Shown piece after piece: positions 61,829 to 64,000 of a stretch of 64,000 nt of DNA; the stretch's first letter is position 1; the number at the start of each line of letters is the position of its first letter. The notes below the pieces were generated by a model. That model had not been told where the DNA came from, made no database searches, and saw only the letters and a list, made by a program, of their open reading frames with translations. A program made the position numbers and the translations under genes. Source of the stretch: an uncultured Anaeromyxobacter sp. (lineage in GTDB: Bacteria; Myxococcota; Myxococcia; Myxococcales; Anaeromyxobacteraceae); contig CAIOAK010000205.1 in NCBI GenBank assembly GCA_903855945.1, positions 16,421-80,420 of the forward strand, read 5' to 3'.

Positions 61829-63184
61829 TCACGGCTCCGGGATCGCGACGCGGAACCGGGCGCCACCGCCCGGCGCTTCGTCCACGCCGAGCGTTCCACC
61901 GTGGAGCATCACGATCTGGCGTGCCACCGCGAGCCCGAGCCCCACCCCCCTCGCACGCGTGGTGACGAACGGTTCGAAGATCCGCTCCCGTTCCCCGACC
62001 GGTACGCCGGGGCCGTGGTCGCGCACGTCCACCACCAGCAACTCGCCGTCGCGCGCGATCCGGACCTCGACCGGCTGCCCGGGCGCCGCCTGCATCGCGT
62101 TGTCGACGAGGTTCACGACCACCTGCTGGAAGCGGAGCGGGTCGAGCGACCAGGCGGGCGGCGCGGCGGAGTCGTCCACCCGGACACGGTCCCCGCCGAC
62201 CTGGACGGCCGCGGCGCGAACGAGTGATGCGGGGGTCGTCACCTCGCGCGACAGCGTCCCTCTCCGGGCCAGTTCGAGGAGGCTCGTGCTGAGCCGCTCC
62301 AGCCTCCAGGCGCCCTCCACGACCCGTTCGGCCTGTGCCTTCTCCTTCGGCTGCGCGTCGAGCGACTCGACGAGCAGCTGCGCGTGCCCCTTCAGTGCCG
62401 CGAGCGGGTTGCGGAGTTCGTGGGCCACGACCGCGGACATCGCGCCCAGGCTCGCGAGACGCTTCTCCTGCTCGAGCCGGCGGAGCGCCTCCTCGTTCTT
62501 GCGCAGGAGCCGGAGCGCCAGGGCGCCGAGCAGAAGCAGTCCCAGCGCGCCGAGGATCCCGGCCACGGCCGTGGCGTCGGCGGCCCGGTCTACCCGTGTG
62601 ACGAGGGCCGGCTCGAACAGGACGACCAGCGAGATGGCGGGTGCGCGATCCCCGCCCGGGGAGGGGCGCTCGTCGTCGCCAGGCGGGCGGCGGTCATCGG
62701 AGGGAGGACCCCGGTCGTCGCGGGGAGGGCGCTGGTCGTCGCGCGGCGGTCGATTGGCCCTGTCCCGCTGCGGTCGGCCGCGGTTCTGCAGATTCTGGGA
62801 TCGCGCCCACGCGCGGTGGCCGTCCGTCCGGAAGTCTCCCGGGCGGAGGTCGGCGACCGAGTCGAAACCGGGAGGAAGGTCGGAGGAGCGAGCCACCACC
62901 TCGCCGTCGGGGCGGACCGCCGCCGCGAAGAGGAGTCCGGCGCGAGACTCCCCCCGCACGACGTCGCGGAGTTCCTCGTCCGTCACAGGGGACGCTTGAT
63001 CTCGGACCGAGCGGCTCACCCGCTCCACGAGAAGCGCAGCCTCACCCCGGAGGACCATCTCCGCCGAACGGTGGCTCTGCACCCATCCGAGCCACACCAC
63101 GACGAGCATCACCGCTGCCCCGACAGCGGGAAGGGCGAGGACGAGCCAGTGTGCGCGAGAAGTCCGGGTCACGGCGGATGCCAT
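61829..63184 (-). CDS. Membrane sensor histidine kinase with Pro/Asp/Arg-rich sensor insert
   Basis: The 451-residue kinase has a membrane helix (~13-32), a periplasmic domain (~33-200), a second helix (~205-230), then H-box VAHELRNPLAALKGHAQ, N-box NLVDNAMQ, G1 DHGPGVP and G2 GVGLGLAVARQI. The periplasmic domain contains about five tandem units of the type RPPxDDxR (RPPRDDQRPPRDDRGPPSD), an extended acidic/basic Pro-rich strand absent from relatives I know. No HAMP is evident. GAAGGAG precedes the ATG. It pairs with the regulator at 60107. Confidence 0.88.
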   Translation of the reverse strand: MASAVTRTSRAHWLVLALPAVGAAVMLVVVWLGWVQSHRSAEMVLRGEAALLVERVSRSVRDQASPVTDEELRDVVRGESRAGLLFAAAVRPDGEVVARSSDLPPGFDSVADLRPGDFRTDGHRAWARSQNLQNRGRPQRDRANRPPRDDQRPPRDDRGPPSDDRRPPGDDERPSPGGDRAPAISLVVLFEPALVTRVDRAADATAVAGILGALGLLLLGALALRLLRKNEEALRRLEQEKRLASLGAMSAVVAHELRNPLAALKGHAQLLVESLDAQPKEKAQAERVVEGAWRLERLSTSLLELARRGTLSREVTTPASLVRAAAVQVGGDRVRVDDSAAPPAWSLDPLRFQQVVVNLVDNAMQAAPGQPVEVRIARDGELLVVDVRDHGPGVPVGERERIFEPFVTTRARGVGLGLAVARQIVMLHGGTLGVDEAPGGGARFRVAIPEP

Positions 63185-63204
63185 TCTCCTTCGGAGTTGC
63201 GGTT

Positions 63205-63274
63205 GCACGAATCGTGCGCGGTGTCCGGCGAGGGAATCACGGGGGGCGCCGTGCGGATTCCGCACGATTCGTGC
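63205..63274. promoter_or_regulatory. Stacked palindromes upstream of the kinase operon
   Basis: GCACGAATCGTGC (63205-63217), CGTGCGGA-T-TCCGCACG (63250-63266) and GCACGATTCGTGC (63262-63274) share GTGCG/CGCAC half-sites, the last two overlapping. They lie 20-90 bases before the kinase gene and 270-340 bases upstream of the sigma-54 promoter facing the other way, as expected for enhancer sites of the NtrC-type regulator encoded in the operon. Confidence 0.6.
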
Positions 63275-63545
63275 GAAACCCGCAGCGGTTCCTCGTGGAG
63301 TACCGGTGGGCCGTGCGGGTGGCGATGAGAACGAGCCTTGCAGGACGCGGGCGGGAATTCCACAGGAATTGGAGCGGTCACCTGACTCGAACGACTCACC
63401 CGCAGCGAAGGTCCGGGTTCCCCAGGGCCTCGCCGGATCGGTACCTCGTGAACCACGCGGTCGCTCCTGCCGATTCGGCAGCCCAGGTGCAGGTCTCGCA
63501 GTCGTCGGCGAATGTAGGTTTCCAGGAAACGCGCCAACTCGAGCG

Positions 63546-63561
63546 TGGAACACCCCTTGCA
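63546..63561 (+). promoter_or_regulatory. Sigma-54 promoter upstream of the PKD lipoprotein gene
   Basis: TGGAACACCCCTTGCA matches the -24/-12 consensus TGGCACG-N4-TTGCA at 14 of 16 positions with GG and GC exactly 10 bases apart. Transcription would start ~28 bases before the ATG at 63602. The rest of the 63275-63545 gap holds an AATTCC-ACA-GGAATT inverted repeat (63356-63370) and no gene I can support. Confidence 0.75.
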
Positions 63562-63601
63562 GAAGCTCCCTGTGAAATTCCAACGGCAACGGGGTGCAAC
63601 C

Positions 63602-64000
63602 ATGGCTCGGACGGATCACTCGAAGAAGTTGAACCGGTTCACGCGGCGCCTCCTGGCGATGGGCGCGGCGCTCCTCGTCATCGCCGGATGCGGGGGCGCG
63701 ACCGGAAGTTCGGTGGCTGCGCCCGTCGCCTCCTTCCGTGCCAGTCCCACCTCCCCCGCGGCCGGCCAGGCTGTTCAGTTCACCGATGGTACGACCGGGG
63801 TCGTCAGCTCGTGGTCCTGGAACTTCGGGGACGGGACGACGAGCACCGCACAGCACCCGAGCCACACGTATGCCACGGCCGGCACGTACAGCGTGACCCT
63901 GGCGGCCACCGGTTCAGGGGGGAGCAGCACCGCCGCGGTGAGCCTCCTCGTGGCCGCCGCCCCCGGGCCCGGCGGCGGTGGCGGCCCGCCCGTGATGAAC
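63602..64000 (+). CDS. PKD-domain lipoprotein (partial)
   Basis: The first 133 residues are visible; the gene runs off the right edge. There is a lipoprotein signal with lipobox VIAGC (~residue 30), then a PKD domain: FRASPTSPAAGQAVQFTDGT, SSWSWNFGDGTTSTAQHPSH and TYATAGTYSVTLAATGSGG, with the FGDG core and TAGTY strand. A Gly/Pro-rich linker begins another module. Cell-surface adhesion or a large multiheme/secreted enzyme is possible. A strong sigma-54 promoter precedes it. Confidence 0.85.
   Translation, partial: MARTDHSKKLNRFTRRLLAMGAALLVIAGCGGATGSSVAAPVASFRASPTSPAAGQAVQFTDGTTGVVSSWSWNFGDGTTSTAQHPSHTYATAGTYSVTLAATGSGGSSTAAVSLLVAAAPGPGGGGGPPVMN

Noticed and set aside
63169..63603. Minus-strand 144-codon frame with CKGC in the last gap
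   Set aside because: It lacks codon bias, has no ribosome-binding site and overlaps the palindromes and sigma-54 promoter; the Cys motif looks accidental.

Overview
The window is a high-GC chromosomal segment (about 70% G+C by eye, G/C at nearly every third codon position) with tightly packed genes, many GTG starts and ATGA/GTGA stop-start overlaps. The gene content fits an Anaeromyxobacter-like or other deltaproteobacterial/Myxococcota organism: multiheme c-type cytochromes, an A2-type caa3 oxidase, NtrC-type sigma-54 activators, NosL proteins, DUF1847 proteins, and a SelW-like selenoprotein. The taxon is inferred from gene content only. I saw no rRNA, tRNA, CRISPR array, transposase or phage gene.

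Positions 1-12.8 kb hold housekeeping and redox genes: a truncated DUF3683 FAD oxidase, two membrane-associated proteins, a quinone reductase, an MFS exporter, an orphan [NiFe]-hydrogenase maturation protease next to what looks like the scar of a deleted large-subunit gene, a ferredoxin-type protein, a stress protein, an M28 peptidase, Met aminopeptidase, RsmE, LhgO and an AcuI-like reductase. Positions 12.8-17.4 kb are a compact aerobic respiration operon: Sco1, then caa3 oxidase subunits II, I, III and IV.

Positions 17.4-33.3 kb are mostly ordinary metabolism and enzymes: a phospholipase-like exported protein, a GalT/HIT-like protein, rubrerythrin, an RNA methyltransferase, a CitE-like lyase, a Nudix hydrolase, a protein methyltransferase, an AI-2E-type permease, a Cys/Met PLP enzyme, DUF72, a lytic transglycosylase, nitronate monooxygenase, an S9 peptidase and a ParA ATPase. 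At 33.34-33.57 kb a reading frame interrupted by one TGA is a SelW/Rdx-like selenoprotein with a clear SECIS-like hairpin. Ferredoxin, an exported glutaminase, outer-membrane proteins and a FadL-type channel follow.

Positions 40-60 kb form a sulfur/metal redox island. A sigma-54 activator lies between a FadL channel and a divergent operon that encodes an octaheme tetrathionate-reductase-like cytochrome, a seven-heme/EF-hand/cytochrome b fusion that could feed it electrons from quinol, and two YeeE/YedE sulfur transporters, one with a degenerate rhodanese domain. Opposed to it is a cluster of a Cys-rich membrane protein, an ABC ATPase, an FtsX-like permease and two NosL proteins. Then come two DUF1847 proteins, a CoA-binding protein, a YeiH-type exporter, CcdA with a single-Cys thioredoxin, a NifX-like protein and a sulfide:quinone reductase-like flavoprotein.

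Positions 60-64 kb carry a histidine kinase, a small Cys-rich exported protein and an NtrC-type regulator in one operon. Upstream are stacked palindromes and a near-consensus -24/-12 promoter that faces a PKD-domain lipoprotein cut by the window edge. A 7-1-7 palindrome (TTCACT-N3-AGTGAA) recurs inside genes across the window and locally breaks the otherwise strict codon bias.
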